This document shows, in pieces, positions 51,952 through 60,577 of a DNA stretch of 64,000 nucleotides. The translations under genes and the position numbers were made by a program. The notes beneath the pieces are model-generated. The model was not told where the DNA came from. It was given only the letters and a program-made list of their open reading frames with translations, and searched no databases. This DNA comes from Sulfurospirillaceae bacterium (GTDB taxonomy: Bacteria > Campylobacterota > Campylobacteria > Campylobacterales > Sulfurospirillaceae). The stretch lies in assembly GCA_028684065.1 (NCBI GenBank), contig JAQUGO010000005.1:124001-188000 (forward strand), written 5' to 3'. Within the stretch, counting starts at the first letter, position 1, and each line of letters opens with the position of its first letter.

Positions 51952-53631
51952 CTAACTCGCATGGATACGTGAAAATTTATTACCGATGAAGGTGACACCA
52001 ATGACTAATGATGAAGAGATACCAATCATAATAATCCCTAATGCTGAGAGTTGACCCCACATACCATCTTCTGAAAAACGTAAAATTTGCACCGCTAAAA
52101 CCTCTGAACCTGGTCGAGAGAGAACAACAGAGAGGGTTAATTCGCGTACAAACATGGTTGCCATTAATATCCATCCTGAAACCACACCAGGAATAAGTAA
52201 TGGAATGACAATGCGCCGCATAGTGGTCAATGCCCCAGCACCTGAAACACGGGAAGATTCCTCGAGGCTATCGTGTATTTGGATAAATGCACTGGAAAGA
52301 GGACGAATACCATAAGGTAAATAAGTGGCAATATAACCAATGAGCAGTGTCCAAAGGGTACCATATAGAGGTGTTTGTACAAAGACCCACATAAATCCAA
52401 GTCCTATAACAATGCCAGGGAAGGAGAAAGAGAGAAAGCTCAAGCTCTCTAAAACACCAGCCGCACGTGTGCGTACTTTAACAATAACATACGCTACAAA
52501 GATGGAGAGAACAATTCCAATGGTTGCCCCTCCCACACCTAAAATTAAACTGTTTTTGAGCGAAAGCAAAGAAATAGGGTCTACCAATACACTATGCCAA
52601 TGTTTAAGACTCATCATTGAGAAGGCTTTGAACGAGGGCACCATTGAATAAGGTACAAAAGAAGTGTAGAGTAAAACAATGACAGGCAAAATAATCAGTA
52701 TAAAAGAAAGGATACCTACAACGGTAAAAAGAGGGTATTTGTATGTTTTTAAATCAATCAGTGTTGGTTTAAAGCCACGCCCTGAAATCGTGACATAGCG
52801 GCTACTCTCTTTGGTTAAATAACGATAGAGATAAATCAGTACTACAGAAGCGGCAAGCGCACTCATTCCAATAGCAGAAGCTTGTCCATAATCGGGTTCA
52901 AAGCCAGTAGAAATCATACGGTAAATATGCGTAGGTAACACATAGATACGCCCAGGAATTCCTAAAACAGAAGGTACTGCAAAGGAGGCAAGGCTACGCA
53001 CGATGACCAAAATAGCTGAAGCCAAAATGGCCGGTCGAAGTACGGGTAGTGTGATACGAAGCAGTGTTTGAAGATTAGATGCGCCACATACTTTGGAGGA
53101 TTCTTCTAAGGAGACATCGAAAGAATTCATAGCAGGAGCGATAATTAAATAGGCAATCGGTAAATCAAGTAAGCCTTCTACGAGTATCATTCCTGATAAG
53201 GAATAGATATTAAATGGTGAAGCACTTAAGCCAAAGATATCGATTAAGAGCTTATTGAGAATACCATTACTCGGATTAAGAAGCAGTGCCCAGCTCACAC
53301 AAAAAAGAATGTGTGGAATCATCATTGGAATAATGGAAATAACTTTAAAAAGAAATTTAAATGGAATATTGGTACGAGTATTCATATAGGCTAAAAAGAG
53401 AGCAAGAATCGTTGCAACACTCGCTGAGCCTAGCGTAAAAATAAGGGTGTTAAATAAAATATCTTTAAGTCCTGGATCGGTGTAAGCGGTGACATATTTG
53501 GAAAGTGTAAAACCCTCATAGGTGCCAAATCCATCCATGAAACTGCCCAAAACAAGCATAAAGACAGGGCAAATCGTAAGTAATCCAACCATGAGAATTA
53601 ATGATGGCGTAAGAAGTGATTTTTGTGTCAT
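51952..53631 (-). CDS. fbpB: Fe(III)-type ABC transporter permease (fused double permease)
   Basis: A 559-residue permease with two homologous halves of six helices. The EAA loops are LEESSKVCGASNLQTLLRITLPVLRP and LEESSRVSGAGALTTMRRIVIPLLIPG. I start at 53631 after GGTGG, 9 bp downstream of the ATPase stop. Duplicated permeases of this kind serve FbpABC-type ferric iron importers, though related ones carry thiamine, sulfate or phosphonates. The family is sure; the substrate is inferred from the partner binding protein. Confidence 0.82.
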   Translation of the reverse strand: MTQKSLLTPSLILMVGLLTICPVFMLVLGSFMDGFGTYEGFTLSKYVTAYTDPGLKDILFNTLIFTLGSASVATILALFLAYMNTRTNIPFKFLFKVISIIPMMIPHILFCVSWALLLNPSNGILNKLLIDIFGLSASPFNIYSLSGMILVEGLLDLPIAYLIIAPAMNSFDVSLEESSKVCGASNLQTLLRITLPVLRPAILASAILVIVRSLASFAVPSVLGIPGRIYVLPTHIYRMISTGFEPDYGQASAIGMSALAASVVLIYLYRYLTKESSRYVTISGRGFKPTLIDLKTYKYPLFTVVGILSFILIILPVIVLLYTSFVPYSMVPSFKAFSMMSLKHWHSVLVDPISLLSLKNSLILGVGGATIGIVLSIFVAYVIVKVRTRAAGVLESLSFLSFSFPGIVIGLGFMWVFVQTPLYGTLWTLLIGYIATYLPYGIRPLSSAFIQIHDSLEESSRVSGAGALTTMRRIVIPLLIPGVVSGWILMATMFVRELTLSVVLSRPGSEVLAVQILRFSEDGMWGQLSALGIIMIGISSSLVIGVTFIGNKFSRIHAS

Positions 53632-53639
53632 GATACCAC

Positions 53640-54728
53640 CTACGATGCTATGATAAAGCAATATTCACTGGAAAATGAGATAAATATTTCGCTTCCATCG
53701 TGAATATTTTCTGTAGGCTCAATCGTTGTTGTTAACAGTGTATCTCCAATTTTAATATCACCCTCATAAGCTTCTCCGATAAAGACAAGATTTTCCATCA
53801 CCCCTTTGAAAATATTCTTCTCATGGCTTGTTTGTGTATGTGCGAGTGTGATAAACTCAGGGCGAATACACATAATTGCGTTTTGTCCTACACTTAAGTG
53901 ATGGTTATTGATTCCGATAATATCGCCGATAGCTGTTTTGAGCGTAGCGTGATGACTTGTACATTCTGTGATGGTACCTTCTATTAAATTGGCTCGTCCA
54001 ATAAAATCAGCGACAAATTTATGGTCTGAATTGAAGTATATTTTTTTAGGAGAGCCCATCTCAACCACTTTACCTGCTCGCATAACGGCGATAATATCAG
54101 AAAGGGCTAAGGCTTCAATACGATCATGTGTAACATAAATGGCGGTAATGCCAAGGCCACAAAGAAATGTTCTTAACTCCTTGCGTGTCTCTTCACGAAG
54201 TTTTGCATCTAAGTTGCTAAGAGGTTCATCGAATAAAATGACTTTAGGTCTTGCCACAAGTGCCCGTGCTAAGGCAACACGTTGTTGTTGTCCCCCTGAA
54301 AGTTTCGTAGCTGGACGATTTTCAAAACCTTCCAGTTGAACGAGTTTGAGTGTTTCTGCTACTCGTTGTTTAATCTCACTTTTGGGAAGTCCTTGATTTT
54401 GTAAGGGATAGCCAACGTTATCAAAAACATTCATATGCGGCCAAATAGCATAGGTTTGAAAGACCATTCCAAGCCCTCGTTTTTCAGGCGGTATAAAAAT
54501 ATTTTTTTCTTTTGACCAAACGATTTCATCACCAATGGAGATTTCACCAAAGTCTGGGTTTTCAAGCCCAACAATGGATCGAAGCAGAGTAGTCTTACCA
54601 CAGCCACTAGGACCTAAAAGGGTAAAAATAGTATTGTCTCCAATGGTTAGGTTAACATCATCGAGTGCTTTGATTGTTTTACCTTCTGAATGGTAAAGTT
54701 TGGTAAGTCCTTTGATTTGTATTTCCAT
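53640..54728 (-). CDS. fbpC: Fe(III)/spermidine-type ABC transporter ATPase
   Basis: A 362-residue ATPase: Walker A GPSGCGKTTLLR (about 38-49), signature LSGGQQQRVALARAL, Walker B VILFDEPLSNLDA, an H-loop in VTHDR, and a C-terminal TOBE region of about 120 residues. It lies before the permease and after the binding-protein gene in the same direction. Confidence 0.87.
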   Translation of the reverse strand: MEIQIKGLTKLYHSEGKTIKALDDVNLTIGDNTIFTLLGPSGCGKTTLLRSIVGLENPDFGEISIGDEIVWSKEKNIFIPPEKRGLGMVFQTYAIWPHMNVFDNVGYPLQNQGLPKSEIKQRVAETLKLVQLEGFENRPATKLSGGQQQRVALARALVARPKVILFDEPLSNLDAKLREETRKELRTFLCGLGITAIYVTHDRIEALALSDIIAVMRAGKVVEMGSPKKIYFNSDHKFVADFIGRANLIEGTITECTSHHATLKTAIGDIIGINNHHLSVGQNAIMCIRPEFITLAHTQTSHEKNIFKGVMENLVFIGEAYEGDIKIGDTLLTTTIEPTENIHDGSEIFISFSSEYCFIIAS

Positions 54729-54837
54729 ATGTGCTTCTTATTTTAAGTCTTTATACGTTTTTAGGGCAAAGCTCTAAAAATGACGCTAACGCTGAGTTCT
54801 CTTCGGCAGAGTGCCCGCGCACCTTGGTGCTAAAAGT

Positions 54838-54875
54838 ACATTCAAAGCGCTTTACATGTAAAGCGCTTTGAATGT
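54838..54875. terminator. 38-bp perfect palindrome containing TTTACATGTAAA
   Basis: A loop-less 38-bp palindrome with arms ACATTCAAAGCGCTTTACA. It sits 7 bp after the binding-protein gene's stop (minus strand) and before the ATPase start. As RNA it forms a strong hairpin, a likely partial terminator that sets the binding protein above the permease. Its centre is the genome-abundant TTACATGTAA word. Confidence 0.65.
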
Positions 54876-54882
54876 GTAACGA

Positions 54883-55866
54883 TTAATAAAATATCTTTTT
54901 AAAAGTTGCGCCCCATTCTTTGATTTCTTCATCAGAGAGTTCACGAATAGGGATGACTTTAGCTTTCTCTATGCCTTCAATTTTTGGGTAAACGCCAGGG
55001 GCTAAGACATATTCACCTACTTTATTAGCCAGCAAATTCATAGACTCTTTAGAAAGCCAATAGTCCATCATCAAACGCGCCGCATTGGGATGTGGCGCAT
55101 TGGCTGCGATGGCAATACCGCGAGGCGAGCCTAAAATCGGACCTACATTGGCCCAGGCAAGAGGAGCAGGTGCTTTAGTGATGATGTATTTTGGCATAGA
55201 AATGGCGATAAGTTTTTCACCACTTTCAACAGGAGCGGGTGTTGGGCTAAAGGATTTGACAAACATTGGTTTGTTCGCTGCTAAGCCCTTCACGAAAGCC
55301 ATCCATGCTTCATCGCTGGCAAAGATTTTGGCTTCTTTAAGTCCTACTAGCCATGAAATAGTGGTTGCATGAGAGGATGGGTCAGGCATAACAATTTTAT
55401 CTTTCCATTTTTTATCCGTTAAATCTTCATAACGCTTAGGGACATCTGCGGCTTTCACAAGTTCTTTGTTGTAAATAGGCGCGACGTATTCAATAGCAAA
55501 TTGTACGATAGTATCATCTTTGGTTGCCCATTCTGGGTACCCCACAGTAGAGGGAGATTTATAAGGTGTTAGTACACCTTTGTCTTTTAAAATTTCAAGT
55601 ACAGGAAGAGGTCCTTGAAGTAAATCTGCTTGTAATTTACCTGCGGCATGTTCGGTTAAAACAGTAGCAACATATTTAGCGGTAGAAACGCGGGTATAAA
55701 GACCTTTTACCCCAGTTAATGTGGTAAAATCTTCAATAAGTGGCTCAATGGCCGTGATGTTTGCATAAAGATTGGCAACACCTTCTTGTTTTGCTTTGGC
55801 AGCATCCGCATAGAGCGAAAGTGTGGCAAAAATCATTCCTAGTAGAAGCACCATAAATTTCCTCAT
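54883..55866 (-). CDS. fbpA: Fe(III)-type periplasmic binding protein
   Basis: A 327-residue binding protein with signal peptide (to LYADA). The mature part resembles ferric-iron or related binders of cluster D: NLYANITAIEPLIEDFTTLTGVKG near the start, YNKELV and a DPSSHATTISWL hinge. It is the first gene of the transporter unit. A thiamine or 2-aminoethylphosphonate carrier remains possible. Confidence 0.78.
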   Translation of the reverse strand: MRKFMVLLLGMIFATLSLYADAAKAKQEGVANLYANITAIEPLIEDFTTLTGVKGLYTRVSTAKYVATVLTEHAAGKLQADLLQGPLPVLEILKDKGVLTPYKSPSTVGYPEWATKDDTIVQFAIEYVAPIYNKELVKAADVPKRYEDLTDKKWKDKIVMPDPSSHATTISWLVGLKEAKIFASDEAWMAFVKGLAANKPMFVKSFSPTPAPVESGEKLIAISMPKYIITKAPAPLAWANVGPILGSPRGIAIAANAPHPNAARLMMDYWLSKESMNLLANKVGEYVLAPGVYPKIEGIEKAKVIPIRELSDEEIKEWGATFKKIFY

Positions 55867-56007
55867 GTGACTCTCCTTATGATAAGTTCGTATCTTTGAA
55901 TTGGTATCCTTTAGTCATTGTACAGCAGAAAATAAATATTTAGCTTTAAATAGTAAAATTTAAAAAAATTATTGGTTGTAGTGTTTTCCTTTGAAACGCC
56001 ACAATGC

Positions 56008-56026
56008 TGCTTAAATAATTTAAGCA
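56008..56026. promoter_or_regulatory. TGCTTAAAT-A-ATTTAAGCA operator-like palindrome
   Basis: A perfect 9-1-9 palindrome, 42 bp before the start of a 60-residue gene. A -10-like TACAAT (56035-56040) follows, which puts the palindrome near the -35. Likely a regulator site; the binder is unknown. Confidence 0.45.
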
Positions 56027-56068
56027 AATAGTGATACAATAGTCTTATTAAAATAAAGGAGTATTGTC

Positions 56069-56251
56069 ATGTTTGTAAAGTTAAATGACAGAGTTTATCT
56101 TAATCCAGGTCGCATTACGCGCATTAAAATTGATGAAGTTCAAGATGGTATTCGTGTTCGTTTTTACGAAGGGCAAGTTCAAGTGGCTAAAAGCCAAAGA
56201 TTTGCAACGGTTGAAGCTGCGCAAGCGTGGATTGAACAAATTATGAAATAA
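56069..56251 (+). CDS. Small soluble hypothetical protein
   Basis: A 60-residue protein (MFVKLNDRVYLNPGRITRIKID...), beta-rich then helical, without export signal. It has a clean AAAGGAG ribosome site, its own promoter region and a hairpin after it, so it is probably a real gene. No family recognised. Confidence 0.62.
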   Translation: MFVKLNDRVYLNPGRITRIKIDEVQDGIRVRFYEGQVQVAKSQRFATVEAAQAWIEQIMK

Positions 56252-56254
56252 CCC

Positions 56255-56274
56255 GTAGGCTTCTATAAGCCTAC
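56255..56274 (+). terminator. Hairpin after the 60-residue gene
   Basis: GTAGGCTT / AAGCCTAC, 8 bp with a 4-nt loop, followed by the pyrimidine-rich ACCCTCTTTCTT. Probable terminator or attenuator before yedF. Confidence 0.55.
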
Positions 56275-56330
56275 ACCCTCTTTCTTGGCCTAAGGATTAG
56301 GCGAACAAAATTACTCATTGGAGAAAACTC

Positions 56331-56921
56331 ATGAAATTAGATTGTTGTGGCTTGGCATGTCCAGAGCCTGTATTGCAAACCAAAAAAGCTTTAGAATCCC
56401 TACCTAATGATGCTATCTTAGAAGTTATAGTCAATTCTATTGCTTCTAAAGAAAATGTGCTTAGATATGCTCATAATAGTGGCTATGAAGCCAAGAGTGA
56501 AGAAAGAGAAGATGGCAAAACCATTATTGCCATTATCAAAGGCTTTACATGTAACGTGATTGAAGAGGATAAAGAAAGTCCTTTTTTAGACAAAACACTT
56601 TTTTTAAAAAGTGATAAAGTCGGTGAGGGCGAACTTGGTGCTAAACTCATCGTTGGTTTTTTAAAATCAACGCTAGAGCTTCCAAAATTACCTCGTCGTA
56701 TTGTTTGTGTTAATACAGCCGTTTTTCTTACCACAGCGGATGAAAATGCCCCCGTGATGGAAATCCTTAAAACTCTTGAAAATAAAGGGGTAGAGATTTA
56801 CTCATGTGGGGTTTGTTTAGAGTTTTATAATGTTACCGATAAACTTAAAGTTGGTAAAATTGGTAATGCTTTTGGTACAATCGAGATGCTTTTTGGTGGA
56901 GACGGTACAATCAGTTTATAG
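56331..56921 (+). CDS. yedF: YedF-type selenium-metabolism protein
   Basis: A 196-residue protein. The N-terminal TusA/SirA-like domain has the motif CCGLACPEPVLQTKKAL (Cys in the CPxP site). A DsrE-like domain follows with CVNTAVFLTT and a second Cys pair in IYSCGVCLEFY. This fused form is found beside selD in selenium users and is thought to handle reduced selenium. It ends 4 bp before the selD start. Confidence 0.87.
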   Translation: MKLDCCGLACPEPVLQTKKALESLPNDAILEVIVNSIASKENVLRYAHNSGYEAKSEEREDGKTIIAIIKGFTCNVIEEDKESPFLDKTLFLKSDKVGEGELGAKLIVGFLKSTLELPKLPRRIVCVNTAVFLTTADENAPVMEILKTLENKGVEIYSCGVCLEFYNVTDKLKVGKIGNAFGTIEMLFGGDGTISL

Positions 56922-56925
56922 GAAA

Positions 56926-57960
56926 ATGATGAACAATGAAGCAAAATTGACTAAATACGTCAAAGCTGCAGGTTGCGCTGCCAAACTGGGTCCGGGGGAT
57001 CTCACAGAAGCGATTGGTGGGCTTGACTGCAAGCATGAAAACGTATTGGTTGGGATGGATGAAAGCGATGATGCGAGTGTTTATTTTTTAGATGAGCATC
57101 GCGCATTGGTTCAAACGGTTGATATTATAACACCTGTGGTGGATGACCCTTTTGTATATGGTCAAATTGCTGCGGCGAACTCTTTAAGCGATGTTTTTGC
57201 AATGGGTGGTGTTGTGGCAACGGCGATGAACATCGTAGGGTTTGATGGTTGTCATCACCCAAGAAGCGTGCTGAAAGAGATATTAGAAGGCGGGCAGAGT
57301 AAGGTTAAAGAGTGTGGTGGTATCATCATTGGTGGGCATACTATCGAAGCGCCAGAGATGACCTATGGACTGAGTGTGAGCGGTTTTGTGCATCCTAAGC
57401 GCATTTATCGCAACAATACGCCACGCATTGGCGATGTGCTTATCCTCACAAAACCCCTTGGTATGGGTATCTTAACGACGGCTATTAAAGCGGATATGCT
57501 TGAGGCTAAAGTGGTTGAAAAGGTGGCTTCTATTTTAGCAACGCTTAATTTTAAAGCGTCACAAATCATGCAACAGTATGATGTCAGTGCCTGTACGGAT
57601 GTGACGGGTTTTGGACTTTTTGGCCATGCCTATGAGATGAGCTTTAACCGCGTTAGCATCGCGTTTGACATCAAAAATATTCCTATCGTCGAAGAAGCTA
57701 GAACGATGGCCGATATGGGAATTATCCCTGCTGGGGCATACACCAATAAAGCGTATTTGAGTGATAAAGTTGAGGTTAAAATACCTCACCGTGATGAAAT
57801 TATGCTCTACGATGCACAAACCTCAGGCGGTCTTTTAATCGCCGTTTCACAAGTGGATGCACCAAGATTGGTGCAACGCCTTCATAATGAAGGCTTAGTT
57901 TATAGCAACATTATCGCTGAAATTTTACCGCTAGGTGCAAAGCCACTGCTTTACATGTAA
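56926..57960 (+). CDS. selD: Selenophosphate synthetase
   Basis: A 344-residue ATP-dependent enzyme making selenophosphate for SelA. I start at the first of two adjacent ATGs (56926); a longer reading overlaps yedF. The catalytic Cys and Lys are in GCAAKLGPGDL (Cys17-like, Lys20-like; the second Cys of E. coli GCGCK is Ala). Further marks are VQTVDIITPVVDDPF and IIIGGHTIEAPEM. The stop codon is part of a TTACATGTAA palindrome. Confidence 0.95.
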   Translation: MMNNEAKLTKYVKAAGCAAKLGPGDLTEAIGGLDCKHENVLVGMDESDDASVYFLDEHRALVQTVDIITPVVDDPFVYGQIAAANSLSDVFAMGGVVATAMNIVGFDGCHHPRSVLKEILEGGQSKVKECGGIIIGGHTIEAPEMTYGLSVSGFVHPKRIYRNNTPRIGDVLILTKPLGMGILTTAIKADMLEAKVVEKVASILATLNFKASQIMQQYDVSACTDVTGFGLFGHAYEMSFNRVSIAFDIKNIPIVEEARTMADMGIIPAGAYTNKAYLSDKVEVKIPHRDEIMLYDAQTSGGLLIAVSQVDAPRLVQRLHNEGLVYSNIIAEILPLGAKPLLYM

Positions 57961-57972
57961 GTATTAAAAAAA

Positions 57973-58002
57973 GGCTCTTTTTTTCGTGAAGAGCCCTTTT
58001 TA
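57973..58002 (+). terminator. Terminator after selD
   Basis: GGCTCTT / AAGAGCC (57973-57979 with 57989-57995) followed by CTTTTTAG. Typical intrinsic terminator 12 bp after selD. Confidence 0.8.
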
Positions 58003-58090
58003 GCACATTTTTCTTGCATACTATTTTTATTTAATACTCATTTAACACTCATTCAATACACTTTTTTCATAATCAAATTTTGGAGGAAGT

Positions 58091-60088
58091 ATGAAAAAAG
58101 TTGTGGGATTATCTTTAGTATGTTCGGGGCTTTTATTCGCCGCATCGATAGATTTAGGGCAAATAACCGTCTATGGTGAAGGAGTGAGCAAAGAGGTCAA
58201 AAATATTAGCGGAGAGGATTTAAAATCTGCTGATTTAGCGGAAGCTTTGACTAAAGTGGCTCCTTCTATAGCGCTTGTGAGACGAAGTGGCATTGCTAAC
58301 GATATTATCTTAAGAGGGCAAAAGAAAGACAATATCAATGTACTGATGGATAACGCAAAAATTTACGGTGCATGTCCTAATAGAATGGACCCTGCAACAT
58401 CCCATATCTTGAGCAATAACGTTGAAAATGTTCAAGTCATTGAGGGGCCTTATGATGTTGAACACTTTGGAACACTTAGTGGTCTTGTCATTGCGGAGAC
58501 AAAAAAACCAACCAAAGATTTGAGTGGTGAAGTGAATTTAAATGCGGGAAGTTACGGTTACAAAAAAGCATCGGCAACACTGAGTGGTGGAAATGATGCG
58601 ATAAAAGTGTTAATGAGCGTTTCAAAAGAAGAAGGTGACCAATACAAAGATGGCGAAGGCAAAACGCTATCTGAACAATTAGACGCTTCTATTGCTTCTG
58701 GTGTTGGTCTTCCAGGTAATGCGTACAGTGCTTCTAAAAAAGGTATGAAGGCCTATGAAAAAACAACTATGATGAGTAAAGTTTTCATCAATGTTGCGGA
58801 TAATCAAGAGTTGCGTTTAGGTTACACACTCAATCGAAGTGACAATGTTCTTTACCCTTCAACGCCTATGGATGCGGATTTTGATGATAGCGATATTTAT
58901 ACTTTAGGGTATAGTATTTTTGGATTATCACCTTTTTCAAAAGAGCTTATTTTTGAAGCGTATAAATCTGAGGTTGACCATCCCATGTCCACACGTAACC
59001 GTGTTGGAGGGGCTACCAGTTACATGACCAATCACGTGACCAGCGATATAATGGGAGCCAATCTTAAAAATATCATGGATGCTGGAGAGGGAAAATTAAC
59101 CTTTGGGGTTGATGCCAGTAAACGAAATTGGGATGGTGAAAAATATGCTACAAATGTGAGCACAGGTGTTGAAGGTACGCATTCAGTGAGCATTCCTGAT
59201 GTTGATACGACTAATCAAGCCTTATTTGCCAAATACGAAATTAATTATGGCAATGTCAATGTTCAAGTAGGTACAAGGCTAGACGATAGTACAGTTAAGG
59301 CAACTAAAACAATGGCAAGCCTTCCTTCTGCAGTAAGAATGGAAAATGATTACAATGCAATTTCTGCTAATATTTTAACAACAATTAAAGCGAGCGACAC
59401 ACTAAAATATTTCGTCGGAGTTGGAAAATCTTCCCGTGTCCCTGATGCGAAAGAGTTGTATTTGGGAACCAATCCTTTGGGTGATTTGGATCAAACAAGT
59501 AATTATGAGGCAGATATTGGTTTTAATGCAAATTATGATAAAACGGGTCTTAAAGCAAAATTATTTTACAGTATGCTCAAAGATTATATTCACTTCAATT
59601 CTTTAAAATACGTCAATGTAGATGCTACGATTTATGGCTTAGAAGTGGATGGATATTATGATTTTACTGACGCGTTATCATTGGATTATGGATTTGCTTA
59701 TCTTCATGGTAAAAAAGATAATGCACTAGCCGGACAAAACGATACAGACCTTGCTGAGATAACACCCCTTAAGGCCAATATTGGACTACGGTATCAACAA
59801 GCAGCACACATGTTTAAAACAGAAATGGTTGCTTCAAAACGTTGGAGCGCTTATGATAGCGATAATGGTGAACAAGCAATTCCGGGTTATGCAGTTTTTA
59901 ATATGAAATATAATTATAAATTAACCAAGAATTTCGACATTACTGTTGGTGTGGACAACATATTTAATAAAAACTATGCCGTTTCCAACACCTATAAAGA
60001 TTTGACACTTATCTCAGGCGGTGGGGATGTCATGCTTCTAAACGAGCCAGGAAGGTATATTTATACTAATGTAAAATACACTTTCTAA
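58091..60088 (+). CDS. TonB-dependent outer-membrane receptor
   Basis: A 665-residue receptor with signal peptide, a TonB-box-like QITVYGE near the mature N-terminus, a plug domain (about 35-145, with ILRGQKKDNINVLMDNAK), and a 22-strand barrel ending in YIYTNVKYTF. It starts after GGAGG and stands alone. The ligand (siderophore, haem, copper or other) cannot be told. It lies among iron- and selenium-related genes and upstream of an efflux operon. Confidence 0.85.
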   Translation: MKKVVGLSLVCSGLLFAASIDLGQITVYGEGVSKEVKNISGEDLKSADLAEALTKVAPSIALVRRSGIANDIILRGQKKDNINVLMDNAKIYGACPNRMDPATSHILSNNVENVQVIEGPYDVEHFGTLSGLVIAETKKPTKDLSGEVNLNAGSYGYKKASATLSGGNDAIKVLMSVSKEEGDQYKDGEGKTLSEQLDASIASGVGLPGNAYSASKKGMKAYEKTTMMSKVFINVADNQELRLGYTLNRSDNVLYPSTPMDADFDDSDIYTLGYSIFGLSPFSKELIFEAYKSEVDHPMSTRNRVGGATSYMTNHVTSDIMGANLKNIMDAGEGKLTFGVDASKRNWDGEKYATNVSTGVEGTHSVSIPDVDTTNQALFAKYEINYGNVNVQVGTRLDDSTVKATKTMASLPSAVRMENDYNAISANILTTIKASDTLKYFVGVGKSSRVPDAKELYLGTNPLGDLDQTSNYEADIGFNANYDKTGLKAKLFYSMLKDYIHFNSLKYVNVDATIYGLEVDGYYDFTDALSLDYGFAYLHGKKDNALAGQNDTDLAEITPLKANIGLRYQQAAHMFKTEMVASKRWSAYDSDNGEQAIPGYAVFNMKYNYKLTKNFDITVGVDNIFNKNYAVSNTYKDLTLISGGGDVMLLNEPGRYIYTNVKYTF

Positions 60089-60099
60089 ACAAAAAAAGC

Positions 60100-60133
60100 C
60101 TTTACATGTAAGGAATAATCCTTACATGTAAAG
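60100..60133. terminator. Bidirectional terminator built from two TTACATGTAA copies
   Basis: CTTTACATGTAAGG (60100-60113) and its complement (60120-60133) with an AATAAT loop form a 14-bp stem in the 47-bp gap between convergent genes. Each arm is itself one TTACATGTAA unit. Confidence 0.7.
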
Positions 60134-60135
60134 CA

Positions 60136-60462
60136 TTACTTTCTTCCACCTTTACCATTTCCACCACCATGTCCACTACCTGAACCACCACCTACTCCAG
60201 AACCAGAACCTGTGCCACCAGCGCCAGAGTTTCTACCCATACTGCCTGTTCCTGGATTAGATGTACGGGCTTGTGTCAAAGTTTGGCGCTCTTCTTGTGT
60301 CATCGTTTTCATTTTTTCTTGCATTGCTGCTTGGAATGCTACTCGGTCTTCTACCGGTACACTACCTCTCATAGCAGCAAGCTCCGTAGCGCTCATCGCT
60401 GAATAATCAGCACCAAAGGCAAAAACACCTAATACTGTTAGGGCTAAAATTGTCTTTTTCAT
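60136..60462 (-). CDS. Small exported protein with Gly-rich tail (DUF1104-like)
   Basis: A 108-residue protein starting at the ATG at 60462, five bases after AGGAG. It has a signal peptide (to FAFGA), a helical part with MSATELAAMRG and EERQTLTQAR, as in DUF1104 proteins of Campylobacterota, and a glycine/serine-rich tail. Function unknown; a metal- or envelope-stress role is possible given the neighbouring receptor and efflux genes. Confidence 0.68.
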   Translation of the reverse strand: MKKTILALTVLGVFAFGADYSAMSATELAAMRGSVPVEDRVAFQAAMQEKMKTMTQEERQTLTQARTSNPGTGSMGRNSGAGGTGSGSGVGGGSGSGHGGGNGKGGRK

Positions 60463-60539
60463 CGTCACTCCTTTTGTTTTGATAGTGACAGTATAAAACA
60501 GAAGTGTTAGGCGTGTGTTAAGAGCTTAGAGAAGAAAGG

Positions 60540-60572
60540 TTTACATGTAAGGAAAAAATCCTTACATGTAAA
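60540..60572. terminator. Terminator after the RND pump, again from two TTACATGTAA copies
   Basis: TTTACATGTAAGG (60540-60552) and its complement (60560-60572) with a 7-nt A-rich loop, 5 bp after the RND gene's stop on the minus strand. It has the same construction as the hairpin at 60100. Confidence 0.68.
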
Positions 60573-60577
60573 AGAGA

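Larger units (their letters stand above)
5910..60571. repeat. Dispersed TTACATGTAA palindrome family (16 exact copies)
   Basis: Exact 10-mers start at 5910, 7464, 8007, 15123, 16301, 18976, 28262, 46729, 51498, 54852, 56545, 57951, 60102, 60122, 60541 and 60562. Near copies (one base off) lie at about 5666, 11304, 15097, 22570, 45625 and elsewhere. The common extension is CTTTACATGTAAG. Copies occur in genes in different frames (for example LTCK, LHVS, YM-stop), between genes, and as terminator arms. A rough base-composition estimate gives well under one expected copy in 64 kb. Confidence 0.85.

Noticed and set aside
56830-56925. N-terminal extension of selD overlapping yedF
   Set aside because: It lies out of frame inside yedF and has no family similarity; ATG at 56926 gives the normal SelD length.
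57961-58090. selC (tRNA-Sec) next to selD
   Set aside because: The gap holds only a terminator and an A/T-rich promoter region; no tRNA-like arms were found here or in other gaps inspected.
5910-60571. TTACATGTAA copies as a CRISPR array or a transcription-factor regulon
   Set aside because: Spacing is irregular over tens of kilobases, many copies lie inside genes far from promoters, and there are no spacers or cas genes.
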